From Tubulanus polymorphus (taxonomy: Eukaryota; Nemertea; Palaeonemertea; Tubulaniformes; Tubulanidae): a DNA stretch of 64,000 bases. Below are positions 46,601-57,409 of this stretch, piece by piece. The notes under the pieces are model-generated. The model was given only the letters and a program-made list of their open reading frames with translations, was not told the origin of the DNA and did not search any database. Both the position numbers and the translations under genes were made by a program. The stretch is from positions 2,480,001 through 2,544,000 of the forward strand of contig NC_134036.1 in the NCBI RefSeq assembly GCF_964204645.1. Direction: 5' to 3'. Every line of letters starts with the position of its first letter. The stretch's first letter is position 1.

Positions 46601-48011
46601 AACGATTCAGTAAAATTATGATTAGTTACTAATGACGACCTTCTCATTCTCAATATCTTCAACCATTCAGTAAAATTATGATTAGTTACTAATAACGACC
46701 TTCTCATTCTCGATAATTTCAACGATTCAGTAAAATGATGTTATATTTGTGTTTGGTAAGTTCCCAATGGCGACCTTTTCATTCTTTGTTTTCAGCATGG
46801 CTGTCAACGATCACAAACGTGGCAAGAACATAAACTTCCATAAAGTCGGAATTTCCAACGAAGATAGTCGACAAGTTTCGTGGATCATGCGCAAAGTTAG
46901 CTCGTTAATTCATGGACTCGGACACCAGAACGTAAGCATCAAACATTCAGAGGCATCACATGAGGTTTAAAACTGTGGATGCGGTCTTACAGTTGTCATG
47001 CTGAACCCAATTACACAGTTGTAATCCCTGGTGGTCATTGATCTGGACACCAGAAAATCAGAAATATCTAGAAAAAATCAGATTTACCAAAACCTGGAAA
47101 ACGCAGGGCCCGGTTTTATCGACCGGTATTACCTTTAATCCGGGGGCTTACTTAAATGAAAATGAATAATGTTAGCCCACGGGTTAAAGGTAACACCGCT
47201 CTATAAAACAGGGCCCTGGGAATTTGGATCATGCTATTGACCACGTGTTTCTTCATCAGTACATGATTAAATGAAATATGAATGAATTGTTAAGTACATG
47301 TACGCGTGTTAAGTACATGTACGTGATTCAATGTGAATTAATTGAAACATTTTCAACCTAGAAATTTCTCTGATTCACTCAGGGGGAATTTTATGTTATC
47401 ATCATCATCAGTTACATCAGCAAGCGCCGCTGCGCCAAGATGTCATGTACTTTATTTCTCCACTGCTCACGATCTGTAGTTATTTGTTTTAGGATTTCAA
47501 TATCTAAAGTCGGCCAAATTTTATAACATAAAATTTTACAACATGGTAAAATAAGAGAAAACTCACCGGATTTGGAATTCCCATCATCTTTGTCATTATA
47601 ATTATCATCATCATTATCAATATCAACTTGAATGTATCAATTTCTATTTTCCAGCGCATTATCGATTACATGAAAATGGACGTGGAATACTCCGAATGGA
47701 AAGCTATGGAGAAAATGTTGGAAGAAGACGTTTTCAAGAACATTCGTCAGTTCGCCGTCGAGATCCATCTGCCTAGTTTGGACATTCTCGGTTACGGGCA
47801 CGTGCGTTACGAACCTCTGAAGCGTCTGACCAGGATTCTGCGCAGTGTGAAACACGCCGGTTTCGAAGTGTACCACAATCACGCCAACCCGATGGGTTTG
47901 TCGTTTAATAAAGTGTTAGGCGTGAAGAAAACCTGTTGCGACGAGGTTTACTATATCAATAAGCGATTCTTACCGCAAGTCGCACAGACTGCAGCGAAAC
48001 CCGCGAAATAG
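43670..48011 (+). CDS. METTL24-like membrane-anchored methyltransferase (Methyltransf_22 type)
   Basis: Seven exons, 43670-43771, 44770-44853, 45154-45206, 45665-45793, 46198-46272, 46796-46931 and 47655-48011, join in phase to 311 residues. An N-terminal hydrophobic segment (~10-30) acts as signal-anchor, predicting type II topology in the secretory pathway. A linker with GGWEICLDAGF leads to the AdoMet-binding region: VYSFGINNDFSFDDSI, GCEIHAYDPS and, later, MKMDVEYSEW (199-208), the D-x-E-x-S-E-W motif of the METTL24 family. These match vertebrate METTL24 (366 residues), whose substrate is not well established. A splice acceptor at 43651-43652 lies just before the start, so a 5' untranslated exon probably exists upstream. 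Introns are loaded with family A, B and G repeats and a 60-bp satellite. The ending (AKPAK) is soluble. Confidence 0.88.
43840..44430. mobile_element. Cluster of three family B elements (METTL24-like intron 1)
   Basis: 43846-43920 is an almost bare hairpin: TGATACCTTGTTTCTC and GAGAAACAAGGTATCA separated by only ~20 bases. 43925-44085 is the left two-thirds of a full element. 44270-44432 is the right part, ending GAGAAACAAGGTATCATTTG. They illustrate internal deletion down to the terminal repeats. Confidence 0.8.
44480..44760. promoter_or_regulatory. Family G repeat array with five perfect CRE palindromes
   Basis: TGACGTCA occurs at 44507-44514, 44550-44557, 44627-44634, 44688-44695 and 44740-44747, each inside CC(C)(T/A)TATGACGTCATC. 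This octamer is the CREB/ATF full site. The units are copies of the dispersed family G repeat (also 13410-13615, 45860-46170). The array sits in intron 1, just before exon 2. Regulatory function is possible but not shown by the sequence. Confidence 0.55.
45230..45540. repeat. Family A units, head-to-tail triplet (METTL24-like intron 3)
   Basis: Three diverged units, each ending AACCAACTTxxxAGCxAxTGCAxC (near 45355, 45450 and 45533) and opening with a TACCATAGTAACxATGAAGTT block. Same arrangement as 15391-15788. Confidence 0.8.
45860..46170. repeat. Family G ~75-bp repeat, four units (METTL24-like intron 4)
   Basis: Units share CCTATGACGTCATCAAA (45893-45909, with one intact TGACGTCA) or diverged forms, and the TTCxAGAAAAGATG block. 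The last unit approaches exon 5. Confidence 0.75.
46330..46735. repeat. 60-bp satellite array 1 with 120-bp higher-order period
   Basis: Six to seven monomers of TCAGTAAAATTATGATTAGT + TACTAATGACGACCTTCTCA + TTCTCAATATCTTCAACCAT. Monomers alternate between CAATATCTTCAACCAT and (C/G)ATAACTTCAACGAT endings, giving a two-monomer higher-order unit. It lies in intron 5 of the METTL24-like gene. The same monomer occurs, inverted, at 50940-51140 and 57410-57668. A 143-codon minus-strand frame is open because 60 is divisible by three. Confidence 0.95.
47108..47219. mobile_element. Family F foldback element (METTL24-like intron 6)
   Basis: GGGCCCGGTTTTATCGACCGGTATTACCTTTAA is matched, inverted, by TTAAAGGTAACACCGCTCTATAAAACAGGGCCC. 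About 112 bases in all; single copy here, related to 60670-60780. Confidence 0.85.
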
Positions 48012-48404
48012 ATCCGTGAACATGGATTTAGTGTCAGTTTATCAACGATTCAGGGTCAAATATTAAGCGTAGACATTAAAAAGGGTACAGAGCCAAATGA
48101 AACCCACAACTGTGGATTTAGGTATTAAGTCATTATTGTGGAACCATATCCACAGATACGAATGTGGAACTCGGTTCCTGTTTCTGAACTGTGGAACTGG
48201 GTGTAAGGTCACGACTGTGGAACTAGATCCTCGGATACAAATGTGGAACCGGGTTTCTGTTTCGGGTGGGACTGGGTCCACAGTGAGGATCGGGTCCGGT
48301 TATTTGTGAAACCGTCCATCATAAGTTCACTTTCAACCTTTTCCTAGATTCAAAATGATGCTGCAGGAACTCACGCATGTGTTCAACCGAAAGATTGTGC
48401 TGTG

Positions 48405-48482
48405 CGCTGATTGGCCGGCTGGCCGAATACTATACGCTAATTGGCTGGCTGATCGAATACTGCACGCTGATTGGCTGGCTCT
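48405..48482. repeat. ~32-bp repeat x 3 with inverted CCAAT boxes
   Basis: Three units of GCTGATTGGCxGGCTGxxCG + AATACTxxACGCT. Each contains ATTGG (inverted CCAAT). It is in the 3' flank of the METTL24-like gene. Confidence 0.85.
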
Positions 48483-48698
48483 AGTTTTCTTTAATATTTT
48501 TGTATATTTCCGTAATTTATTTATTTTCCTCTAAACTGGATACATTTTCTTTCTAATTCATTATAACTTGTTTTCTTGCCGTTTCGTAGATTGGGCCAGT
48601 TATTCTTAAGGTTTTTAGAGAGGATCTTGAAGCCCAGTCTACGAATCCAAATATCGCTGTTAATGAAATTGTCAACCTTGTAAATGCATATTCATAAT

Positions 48699-48704
48699 AA
48701 TAAA
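48699..48704 (+). terminator. Possible polyadenylation signal of the METTL24-like gene
   Basis: AATAAA about 690 bases after the stop codon at 48011; the first good hexamer in the 3' flank. Confidence 0.4.
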
Positions 48705-50030
48705 TACCAGCTATGCACACCAGATGGCGCTTATCTATGTCACTGCAACTTTGCTACTATGTATTACATTATATTTACCGTGTCAGGACGAAATAAAGTT
48801 GAAATGTATTTTATTTTTACTACTTTTAAATTTTGTGACTCTCGGTCATTCATTCCCTCTGTTCCAGTCGTTTGACGGTTGTTTTTTGGTGCTGTGTTTA
48901 GATACAACAATAATGGCATCTGTTGTTCGTTGCTATGAGAGATCAGTTGCTAACAGATACAGAAAGTTAATGTCGACCTTGGTACATATGAGTCCCGTTT
49001 CTGAAATAATATCAACTATCTTTAATTTACTGAAAGGTTGTTTTATTATGTCCTTGCAGGTGCGGATCCAGACCGTATTATCCGTATTGCCCAATACGTG
49101 CTAGAATTTTTAAGTGCCCTTCGAAATTTCACCGGCAATATTTTTGACGGCATTATTTCAACAACCGCTAATTCCGGAATTCTTTTATTCTGGATTGCTC
49201 TGCTAGTCTCTAGAAGCCCTCTAAAAGCCTTCAAATGGTACCATATTTTCAAAATTTTATGGGGAGGGCCCTCAGACCGCGCTCGCATTGACCTGGATAC
49301 TGGGTGTGCCCTAAGATCAGAAAGGTGCCCTTAAATTTCCTTCCTGTCTACCCATCCCCCTGGATCGCCCCTGCCTTGGTACATGGGTCAGTTACTGAAA
49401 AGGTTGCTCGATGCTAACTATAGTCCAGGGATCAGTTACTAAAAGTTTGTTTAACGATGCCCTAGGCACAGGGTACTGAAAGGTTGTTCGTGAAAGAGAC
49501 TCTTGATTTACGAGTTCGATCGAAATCCATAACTGAAGCATCAACCGAAGGATTCTCTTTCTTATGGTAATACCCTTTGGGTGTATTCTTCGTTGTTCAT
49601 CACAGTGACAACAACACTTATGTATATTTATATTTAGATTCTTTCTCGGAAAGGTTGATCTGTCTAGATCTATCGATACCCGCGATAGCTGCAGATTAAC
49701 AGAAATACGTGAATCCATCGCAAATCCATCACAAATCGTGACGGAAAAGAGTTTGCCCTTTAAAACGGTGTACCTTGGCAGACGGCTTTGTGAAGTCGGG
49801 CGTGTTGCTGTTGCATTGTGTACTGAGGGCTTTGACGCTAGTGAAGCTGATACCTAGTACTCTTAAGTTAAGCTGGCTTTTTGCTCCTGCTTTTTTGGAA
49901 TGAATATATATTGTATTGGATGATCGCTAGACTCTTTTATGGTACCGTGCTTCCGTCTGGTGGCTTAGCGTTATCAATATATGTGGATTGCTCGAATGGC
50001 CTTCAAGTAACTGCAAATCGTCTAACATCT
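48705..50030. other. Intergenic, no gene seen
   Basis: Hydrophobic open frames at 48724-49104 and 49038-49334 have no splice context or motifs. The sequence around 49050-49380 resembles decayed repeat (runs such as GTGCCCTT and CCCCTGGATCGCCCCTGCC). Confidence 0.4.
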
Positions 50031-50032
50031 GC

Positions 50033-50195
50033 AAGTGCCCGTGTAGGAGAGCAAGTGCCCATTAAGGAGAACAAGTTCCCTTAAAGAAGAGCAAGTGCCC
50101 ATTTAGGAGAGCAAGTGCCCGTGAAGGAGAACAAGTTCCCTTGAAGAAGAGCAAGTGCCCGTTCAGGAGAGCAACTGCCCGTTTAGGAGAGCCCA
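50033..50195. repeat. ~20-21-bp minisatellite, ~8 copies
   Basis: Units AAGTGCCCGTxxAGGAGAGC alternate with AAGTTCCCTTxAAGAAGAGC, giving a partly higher-order pattern (three-unit blocks at ~50033-50095 and ~50095-50157). Confidence 0.93.
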
Positions 50196-50810
50196 GGAAT
50201 TTTCCATATTTGGTGCTCTGCCTCCGAACGGTCGTGATTGTTGAGAAAGCACACCATAGCAACTCTCGCTTAGTCCTCGTTGGCGTGACGTCATCATTCA
50301 TAGAGGGAAATCCTCAATTTTAATTATCAACTAAGAATAAAAGACGCAACAATGTTTTTACGTGAAAGAAATGATTTAATTTTTTTCGTAGACTAGAAAA
50401 GTTTACAGCAACGAATCGGAGAAAAATCAATATTGAAATCGGACAGTAAAAAGTCGATAGGTTTCAGAATATATTTCAACGGTTGAAATAAAACTGGCGC
50501 CGTTCCAGAAAAACTATGTCGTATCCTAAAACTGTTTTTTTAACATTTTTACCAATTTGTAATCCACACCGCCAGATGGCGCTAGTCGCATTAAGCGTTA
50601 ACGTAACTTTTAACATCAATTTTATCGTCATCTTCTAGGAATAATTTTTCCGAGGATTTTCCGAAAGAAAAAAATAGATAGTTTTCGTGGTTGTCTTATT
50701 TTCGTCAATCGTTATATTTACAACACGCACCACCACTGCCACGCCACCTGTCGGTCGGTCGGATGGAAACTCGACGTTCCTCATCGCCACCAGGTGGCGT
50801 TAGATGTATC

Positions 50811-51524
50811 CTACCACTCTCCGAAGAATTTATCGTTTTCATATTCGTCTCCCTGTGGATTTTCTTGTTGAGTCGGACCGGCCTTCGTTGCTCGAACTAA
50901 AAATAATTAAAAAGAATCCTTCGTTGAGTGTTAAATTAATCATAATTTTACTGGATATTTAAAAAAAGGTCACCATTAGTAATTAATCATAATTTCGTTG
51001 AATCGTTGAAGTTATCGAGAATGAGAATGTCGTCATTAGTAACTAATCATAATTTTACTGAATCGTTGAAGTTATCGGGAATGAGAAGGTCGTCATTAGT
51101 AATAAATCATAATTTTACTGAATTTTTGAAGTTATTGAAAATATATGTTCATCGTCTCATTTGCATATCAAATTCAAGTAAAAGTTTATTTTATGGTAAG
51201 CAAAAACGGGAGATTAGAAAAACAGAAGAAACATGAAATGAGATATCTAGATGATCTATAATAATTTAAGATGAAAAGATGAGGTATATGATATTGATTT
51301 GAAAGTGGCGCCACCTAGCGGTACGTACGGAACTGTTCAGCGCTAGTCGTCTGCTCTCGTCGTCTGAACGGCCGTTGTTCGTCTACTGCAAACTGCTGAT
51401 ATCGAGGCGCACGTTTCTGCCACTGGTAATAAGACACGCGTCGTCGTCTTAACGAACCACCTGAAAATAGAACCAACAAATTATCAAAAATCAAAATACA
51501 ACATGGCGGCGGAAACGGTTTCAA
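50811..51524 (-). CDS. Candidate two-exon minus-strand gene, product unknown
   Basis: Exon 1 is 51524-51329 and exon 2 is 50896-50811 (minus strand), joined C|TT in phase across a GTACGT donor and a TTTTTAG acceptor, giving 93 residues. The N-terminus has a hydrophobic stretch (CILIFDNLLVLFSGG) like a signal or membrane segment. Then come an Arg-rich patch and SYYQWQKRAPRYQQF. Exon 2 ends GDEYENDKFFGEW. Codon choice in both exons resembles the real genes, and phase agreement over a 432-base intron is mild support. An alternative is that exon 1 starts at the acceptor at 51463 (GGTTC...) and belongs to a longer gene with an unseen upstream exon. No family recognised. The intron holds satellite array 2. 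Confidence 0.35.
50940..51140. repeat. 60-bp satellite array 2 (inverted relative to array 1)
   Basis: About three and a half monomers of TAATCATAATTTTACTGAAT + CGTTGAAGTTATCGAGAATG + AGAAxGTCGTCATTAGTAAC. It is the reverse complement of the monomer at 46330-46735. Confidence 0.93.
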
Positions 51525-54500
51525 AATGGCCGCTAATTATGTTCATTTGTGTGTGTGCGTCGGTGCTTTTGAAGTTTGTAAAAAGAGTTGAGTTTTTGAA
51601 GCTGAGTTTTTGAATGGAGGCTGCAGTCATCTTTCTGGACAGTTCTAAGCCACGCCGTCATAATATGTGGGGGTGGGGACGGGGGATTTATGAAGGCTGC
51701 TATCTTTTCTGTAAGTGTCCGCGTCAGCATAAATCGCTTCCATCGAATCTAGAAACCCACTACAGATTGGACCCCTGCTAGAGAAGTGTTTGTTTTCCTA
51801 ATTCAAATCAATTGCAATTCCATGCAATTTCAAATCATCTTATATGGCGGGGGTGAAGATGGGGGTCTTAAAGAAAGCCAAAAACAGTTCCAAAAAGTCA
51901 GAGGGTTGTGTAAATTATTTCTTATTCCTTCATTTTTTCTGTTAGGTATCTGTCAAAGATCAAATTAGAAGAGTGGGCGTAGAAGTTACGTATGACTTTT
52001 ATTTCTAGATGAAATGAATCATAAACATTGATGACGACATTTTTCAAGCACCGATGAGTCACGGAAACGTCCGAAAATAGCCGACATATTCCGCGGTTTG
52101 ATTGATCGTCCCAATCAACAATAATGAATAACGCTTCGAGTGAATTTACGTTTTACGCGTTGACGATTGTTCGGCGTCTTTCCAACGTTTTTTTTTTCTA
52201 CGTTTTTACGTGTCGAACGTCGTATTATAAATAACGTTCGATTGTTGTAACGTTGACAGGTACAAGCGTCGGAGAAATGGAAAACTGTCGCGTGTCTCAA
52301 AACGAAACGACGTGAAACGACGAAAATGGCCGCCATTACCGGAAGTAGATTCGCCTACGCGCAGAATTATAGAAACGACTCGGCAAAAAAAAAAATGATA
52401 AAGGTCGTCTGAAGATAATTTCATACAGGGTTTTAATAAGCTAATTTCTCTAATTTTCGGGATATTTAAGAAACTCCAGTAATTGGTGAATCTTCGAAAT
52501 ATGAAAGTTCAATTTAAATGAGGGCTATTACGAATTAGTTCAGAAATTTTTGAGAATGTTTTTTTTCCAACATCTGCATTCGTCATAAAAGAATTAAGTT
52601 TTTTTTGTTAAAAGGTTTTAAAAAGGTTTTTAAAGTTATAAAAAAAACAATTTTGAGAGTCTATTATCCAACAAAGTTCAGATAAAACCTAACAAAGCAA
52701 TATACAGCATCCCAAGTAGGCAGAATTTCATTTTCATGATATTCTCGGATAGATGATAATGACTATAATCGGATAGATGAAATAGTGCATGAAGGAGACT
52801 TCGAATCACTATTTGCTTGATCGGTTTAGATAGTTCAATTCATTTTGCGAATGGTCAGATAGCATGGAGGTATGAATAAGACTTCATACGGTGCCATGAA
52901 GACATGTAATCCTTTGGTTCCTATTGGGGTCAAAATCGACCGATGCCTATATTCTTTGAAAGTCTAGGCGTTCATATACAAGAATTGAGAACTTCACTAC
53001 AACGTGTGTTACACAGAATTAAAAAATAAAACAGAAACGTAGGAAAATAGAGAAACTTTGAGTCCTTGTTTGATTGGTTGGTTGGTGAGTTAAAAATTTG
53101 TTTTGTAAATTTTCTGATTTACATACTAATATATTTTCTGGTAAATGTATATATACATATGCCTATATATGTTTAAGTCTAGGCATGTTTATGCAAGAAT
53201 TGAGAACGTTAACAAAAAAAGACAAAAAGGAAAAAAGGAAACGATGACTCCCTGTTTGATTGGTTGGTGAGTTTTGCAAATTTTCAGATATATCAATTTC
53301 GTTGGTTCATTTCGTATTTGGTGTCAAAATCAAATGCATGGGTGTGTTCTATGTATGAAGAATTTCTTATGCAAAAACTTCACCCTATATAGATAATTAT
53401 ATTTGATAGAACTTATACTCCTTAATGATGAAAACAATGATATTAATAATTATGATAATAATAATGATAGATAATTATTTTTGATATTTGATATTTGATA
53501 GAGCTACGTAGGTTATACTCCTTATAATAACAACAATAAAAATAATGATAAAAATAATAATAATAATGATAAAGATAATGATAATAATAAGAAAATCGAC
53601 CCTGAAATAATTAATCTCGTCATGGAAACCCGGTTTGAAATTGGTCAGTCAGTCGCGGTCAAAACTGTGGAACTGGGATTTGTTGATGAAATTTCGAGAT
53701 CTAGCAATCTCATTTGATAATATTTATTTACAGTCCGTTACATAACACATTTCAAACAGACTTTAAAGAATTACAAATGTAAACGTTCCGGTCGTTCTTG
53801 TTGCTGCATTCGTTTGGTTCTAGTCTCCATAGTTGCATAATATGTAAAACCTGTAATCGATTTTACACTTCGGAAGGACTACCTTTTTTTAAAATTCAAA
53901 TTAACCGTCATTTAACCGTCTAAACTTGCTCGGAAGCGAGTTCAAAGATTTCCGTTCTATCCGTCATCATCATCACCATCATTATGGAGTTTCTTTTTAC
54001 AATTTTTTTTTCGCTGAAAAATTCGTTCCAGTCTCGCTTTAATTAATCAACGGATTTATATCCGAATCAGCGTCAGTGACGTCAGTAGCCGAAGTAAGTT
54101 TGCTCAGACCAGTCATCCGTTACACGGGAATAGTAACGCGCACTATTAATTAAATATTCCTGCTGCCAATGGAAGTGGAGTCTAGTTTTCTCGTCTGCAA
54201 GTGCTTCTAACAATTCAATTTAAATCTATTATATTGCTATGGAATGAGGTCGGGTCTGAATGACATTACGATAACAAAACCATTCATTCAGCCCACTAGA
54301 GGGCGCTAATCAATTAGGAACGATTTAATGCCATTTGTTTTGACGATAACTAAACCATTCATTCGCAGTTAAAATAACTAGCAAATACCCAGCCAAAATA
54401 TGGGTAGAAATTGCTAGAATGCAAAAACGTGCACAAAAATACTAATTATTAGGTTTTTCCAACAAAATGTTGACCACCTCAGGACGTTCTGTCCATATCA

Positions 54501-54611
54501 GTGGTTGTACATGTATTGCTGAAATCGACGGCTGTAGGTGCCGCGGCTTAAGAGGAGTAACATGACAAACATTTCCTAACCACCGTCAATAATTTTTTTA
54601 GCCTAATTATT
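51525..54611. other. Intergenic, no gene seen; possible promoter-like spot
   Basis: Near 52323-52347 there is AAAATGGCCGCCATTACCGGAAGT, which joins a YY1-like and an ETS-like motif as in housekeeping promoters, but the short open frames on either strand do not lead to convincing exons. The part 52440-54000 is AT-rich, with two diverged copies of a phrase around 52960-53090 and 53165-53275 (CTAGGC...AAGAATTGAGAAC...TGTTTGATTGGTTGG). Confidence 0.4.
53440..53595. repeat. (ATA/GATAAT)n low-complexity tract
   Basis: Interrupted AATAATGAT/AATAATAAT repeats, with TTTGATATTTGATATTTGATAG in the middle. Confidence 0.85.
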
Positions 54612-54823
54612 AGGCTAAAAAAATTGATATCTTGTTTCCCGCTCTGCTGAGTTTAAAAGTTTACCCGGCCTGCCGCCGATCTGTTCATTACTTTTTAAAG
54701 AATCATGATAAGCTAACAATAACAGACCCGGCAGCTATAGCAATGAACTGATTACAAATTTTATTATATTTTACAAAAATGGCCCGGCCGCTGCGGAGAA
54801 ACAAGGTATCATTTTTGTTTACC
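54612..54823 (-). mobile_element. Family B foldback element, reverse orientation
   Basis: Ends GATATCTTGTTTCCCGC and GCGGAGAAACAAGGTATCA. Internal landmarks are the reverse complement of the other copies (ATCATGATAAGCTAACAATA, CAGACCCGGCAG, AATTTTATTATATTTTAC). Confidence 0.85.
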
Positions 54824-54916
54824 CTTATAGTATGATTATGAATGCGATGATAGCCTTGATATAGAAATGTGAGGGGAACAGAGAACACAGAGGCTCTAAA
54901 TCAAAACTGAACTTTA

Positions 54917-55147
54917 TTATTCCCAGTCCGTCCATTTTTCCTTCCACTGGTTCTGGTCTTTGAGACCGAACGTCGTGGCGCATACGCGATCGTGATTTTC
55001 CGCGGTCGATTCGGAAGCAATCGGAAATGAGTGGAAGTCGTTCGATGCGCATTTTATGACCGACCATATCCGACAAAAATAAGTCGGCAGATCGGGAGCA
55101 GAGCGTGCGTAAAATCGGAAAAAAGTTTGCACCAACAGCAACAGCAA
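54917..55147 (-). CDS. Weak candidate terminal coding exon, product unknown
   Basis: The minus-strand frame ends in HDRVCATTFGLKDQNQWKEK followed by WTDWE and a stop (54919-54917). Codons in the last ~45 positions are strongly gene-like (TCG, GAC, ACC, GCG, GCC, ACG). An AATAAA on the minus strand (54918-54913) overlaps the stop codon, so the 3' untranslated region would be unusually short. The upstream limit is unclear: the frame runs into a CTG/CAG repeat at about 55130, and no good acceptor was found between. It could be a real last exon, a processed fragment or chance. Confidence 0.25.
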   Translation of the reverse strand: MLLLLVQTFFRFYARSAPDLPTYFCRIWSVIKCASNDFHSFPIASESTAENHDRVCATTFGLKDQNQWKEKWTDWE

Positions 55148-55364
55148 CAGCTACCAGTACCAGCAGCACCAACAGCAGCAGCAGTAACAGAAAAAGTAAC
55201 AGCAGCAGCACCAGCAGCAGCAGTAACAGTTACAACAGCAGCATCAGCAGTAGCCGCGGCAGAAACAACGGCACCAGCAGCAGCAGCATCAGCAGTAGCC
55301 GCAGCAGAAACAACGGCACCAGCAGTAGCAACATCAGCAGTAGCCGCAGCAGAAACAACGGCAA

Positions 55365-55397
<33 letters not shown>

Positions 55398-55405
55398 TAA
55401 CAACT
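55130..55405. repeat. Imperfect CAG/CAGCAA repeat block with 60-bp internal period
   Basis: CAG, CAA, CAGTAGC and GGCACCAGC units. The block CATCAGCAGTAGCCG(C)GGCA + GAAACAACGGCACCAGCAG recurs three times (~55246, ~55290, ~55334). It gives long open Gln/Ala/Ser frames in several phases, none with flanking protein sequence. Confidence 0.9.
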
Positions 55406-55469
55406 ACTCAAGACTCATCTATTTTATTTCTCATAAAGTCTACTTACTCCATTTAGAGTTAGATTAGTA

Positions 55470-57409
55470 CTTCGAAAGGTTTCCTTATTATTTGTGTCAA
55501 TTGACTTCTAGTCCTCTAGCAAGTTTTACGTAGTTTTTTGCATTTTTGGAAACCTCTTTATCACCTTTATCGATTTGCTGATGTCATTGCTTTCAGGAAG
55601 CCATTGATCACCAATTTCATTACATAGATAAATCGTACCATATCACCACATTTTTGATGATGTCATAGGGGGATTTCTGATCATCGTTTGTCAGTTTAGT
55701 TTATCAGGTGTTTGATGATAAATATGAATCATAGGCCATCAATCTGTTGATATATCGCATTCGGAATTATTGAGATATCAAACATTGTCAGTGTCTGGAA
55801 CAATAACCCCTTTATTTTTATCATGTTTTGTGGTTTATGTAGCCTCGCGGACGCCAGATTTCCGAAAATCTTTTGAAGTACTTTTAATCAAAGAAAGTGC
55901 TCCTTATTTTTCCTCACGCGCCATTACAACCCGACCAGTAGGCATAACGCACAATGCGCGTGCACTGAGGCCGGCTTTATCCTGAACGCGATGACCTTTC
56001 ATCCCACCACATTGTCGCCTCCTCCGCAGGCAGTTTTACCGTTAACATAAAACGTTAGCAGCCTTTGGCAGGCGAGTGTCGTGGAAAATTTTAATAGATT
56101 TATTCTCGAAGAGAAGGACTTTGTCATATGATATCTGAATTCTGTGTATATTTCGTCGTCGCTGTCTCAAAGATTAGACAGCGACGGGTGATTTTTTCAT
56201 TATTAAGGTATGTCTCATGTTTGAAGTAACGGCGGCATCGCGCGCGCGCACGCTCACCGACTACAAGTTACAACCCGGAACTAGATTCGCGACATCTTTG
56301 ATGTCGTCGATGATTTTCGAATATTTGAATAATCTTCTTCTCTAACAGTCAGAGTCAACGGTGGATATTATTGGAAACCGAACTGTTGCTTAGATACACA
56401 TTAAAAGTAGGCCCATCTTTTACGTGATAGATCTGAATGAACTTGTGTAATCCAAGATGGCTTCCTTCAATATCTCCCAAATTGTTCATCATATTGATGT
56501 GAAAATTAAGACCGTCCTCCCTCCTGCTTTCCTTCATGTGCCTCCCTCCCTCCTAAAACATCATTGAATATGTTTTGACTTCTAGAAGACTGGCGGCCCG
56601 GTGGATTCCCTGTGACATCAAGAACTTGTGACGTCGTGATGTAGATAGAGCATTCCTGCAAATCCTCAGAAATTTTGGAAAAGTGCCCTATGCAAATACA
56701 TTGAACTGCCCTGTTTCGTTTTTCTGCGCTGGTACCCCTTTCCCCTCCCAAAAAATATTTGTAAATGCTAGGCGTGGCTCTGTCCTATGACGTCATCAGT
56801 TCTATGAATTATGACCGCCCTCGTTAACCCCCATAATATGGCATTATCAAATTTACCTTTCGGGTAAATGCTGTTGAACTTTTAAGAATATCAAAATATC
56901 ATCCGCACGAATAAGAATTTAATTCTGCTAATAACGTTCGTGATTACGTTTTACATTTTCTTCGGCGTGTCACGTGCAAACGGCGAGAAACGGCGAGAGA
57001 TTACGCGAACACGCGATATTTCACCACTCGTGCGCTCAGCTGGTAGGCCATGTTGTTAATGCAACGCATTTCGATTTCAACCGCGGCGACTGTTGCCGTG
57101 TCTAACGACACAACAACAATTTGAATTTTGAATTTTATCTCGTCGAAAAACGGTTTTCGTGAACGAAATTCTAATCCGTCGTCTCGCGGGAGAGAGATTT
57201 GAAAAAAAGTTTCGAATCCCAACCTACTCGAGTTGAAGATGAGCTCGGACTGCTTTGATCGTCTGCTATTCAAATATTCAGTTCGTATCGTTTGAGAAGG
57301 ATTTGATGCTCTGTTGGTATCGCTTACAGACAGCATAGCAAATTCGCACATCTTCGTTGCATGAACAAATCTAAAAAATGACGTGACTTGTTTCAAAAGA
57401 TTTTTACCA
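55470..57409. other. Intergenic, no gene seen
   Basis: A 131-codon minus-strand open frame (57396-57001) has no recognised motif or splice support. A perfect 11-base hairpin, CGTCGCTGTCT / AGACAGCGACG with an 8-base loop, lies at 56157-56186 and is followed by a T-run. A family G fragment with TGACGTCA lies near 56788-56795. Confidence 0.4.

Noticed and set aside
46291-46722. 143-codon minus-strand repeat protein
   Set aside because: Explained by a stop-free 60-bp monomer; listed as a repeat, with the frame question kept as a low-interest finding.
48724-49104. 126-codon hydrophobic ORF
   Set aside because: AT-rich codons with runs of Leu, no domain, no splice or promoter context; likely chance.
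50033-50195. CRISPR-like regularly spaced repeats
   Set aside because: The units are contiguous 20-21-bp minisatellite copies without unique spacers, in a eukaryotic genome with no cas genes.
55031-55467. Ala/Thr- and Ser/Asn-rich proteins over the CAG block
   Set aside because: Several overlapping frames are open only because of the trinucleotide repeat; no flanking exon or domain.
57001-57396. 131-codon minus-strand ORF
   Set aside because: Longest frame in that region, but no recognised motif, no poly(A) signal or partner exon; left as non-coding.
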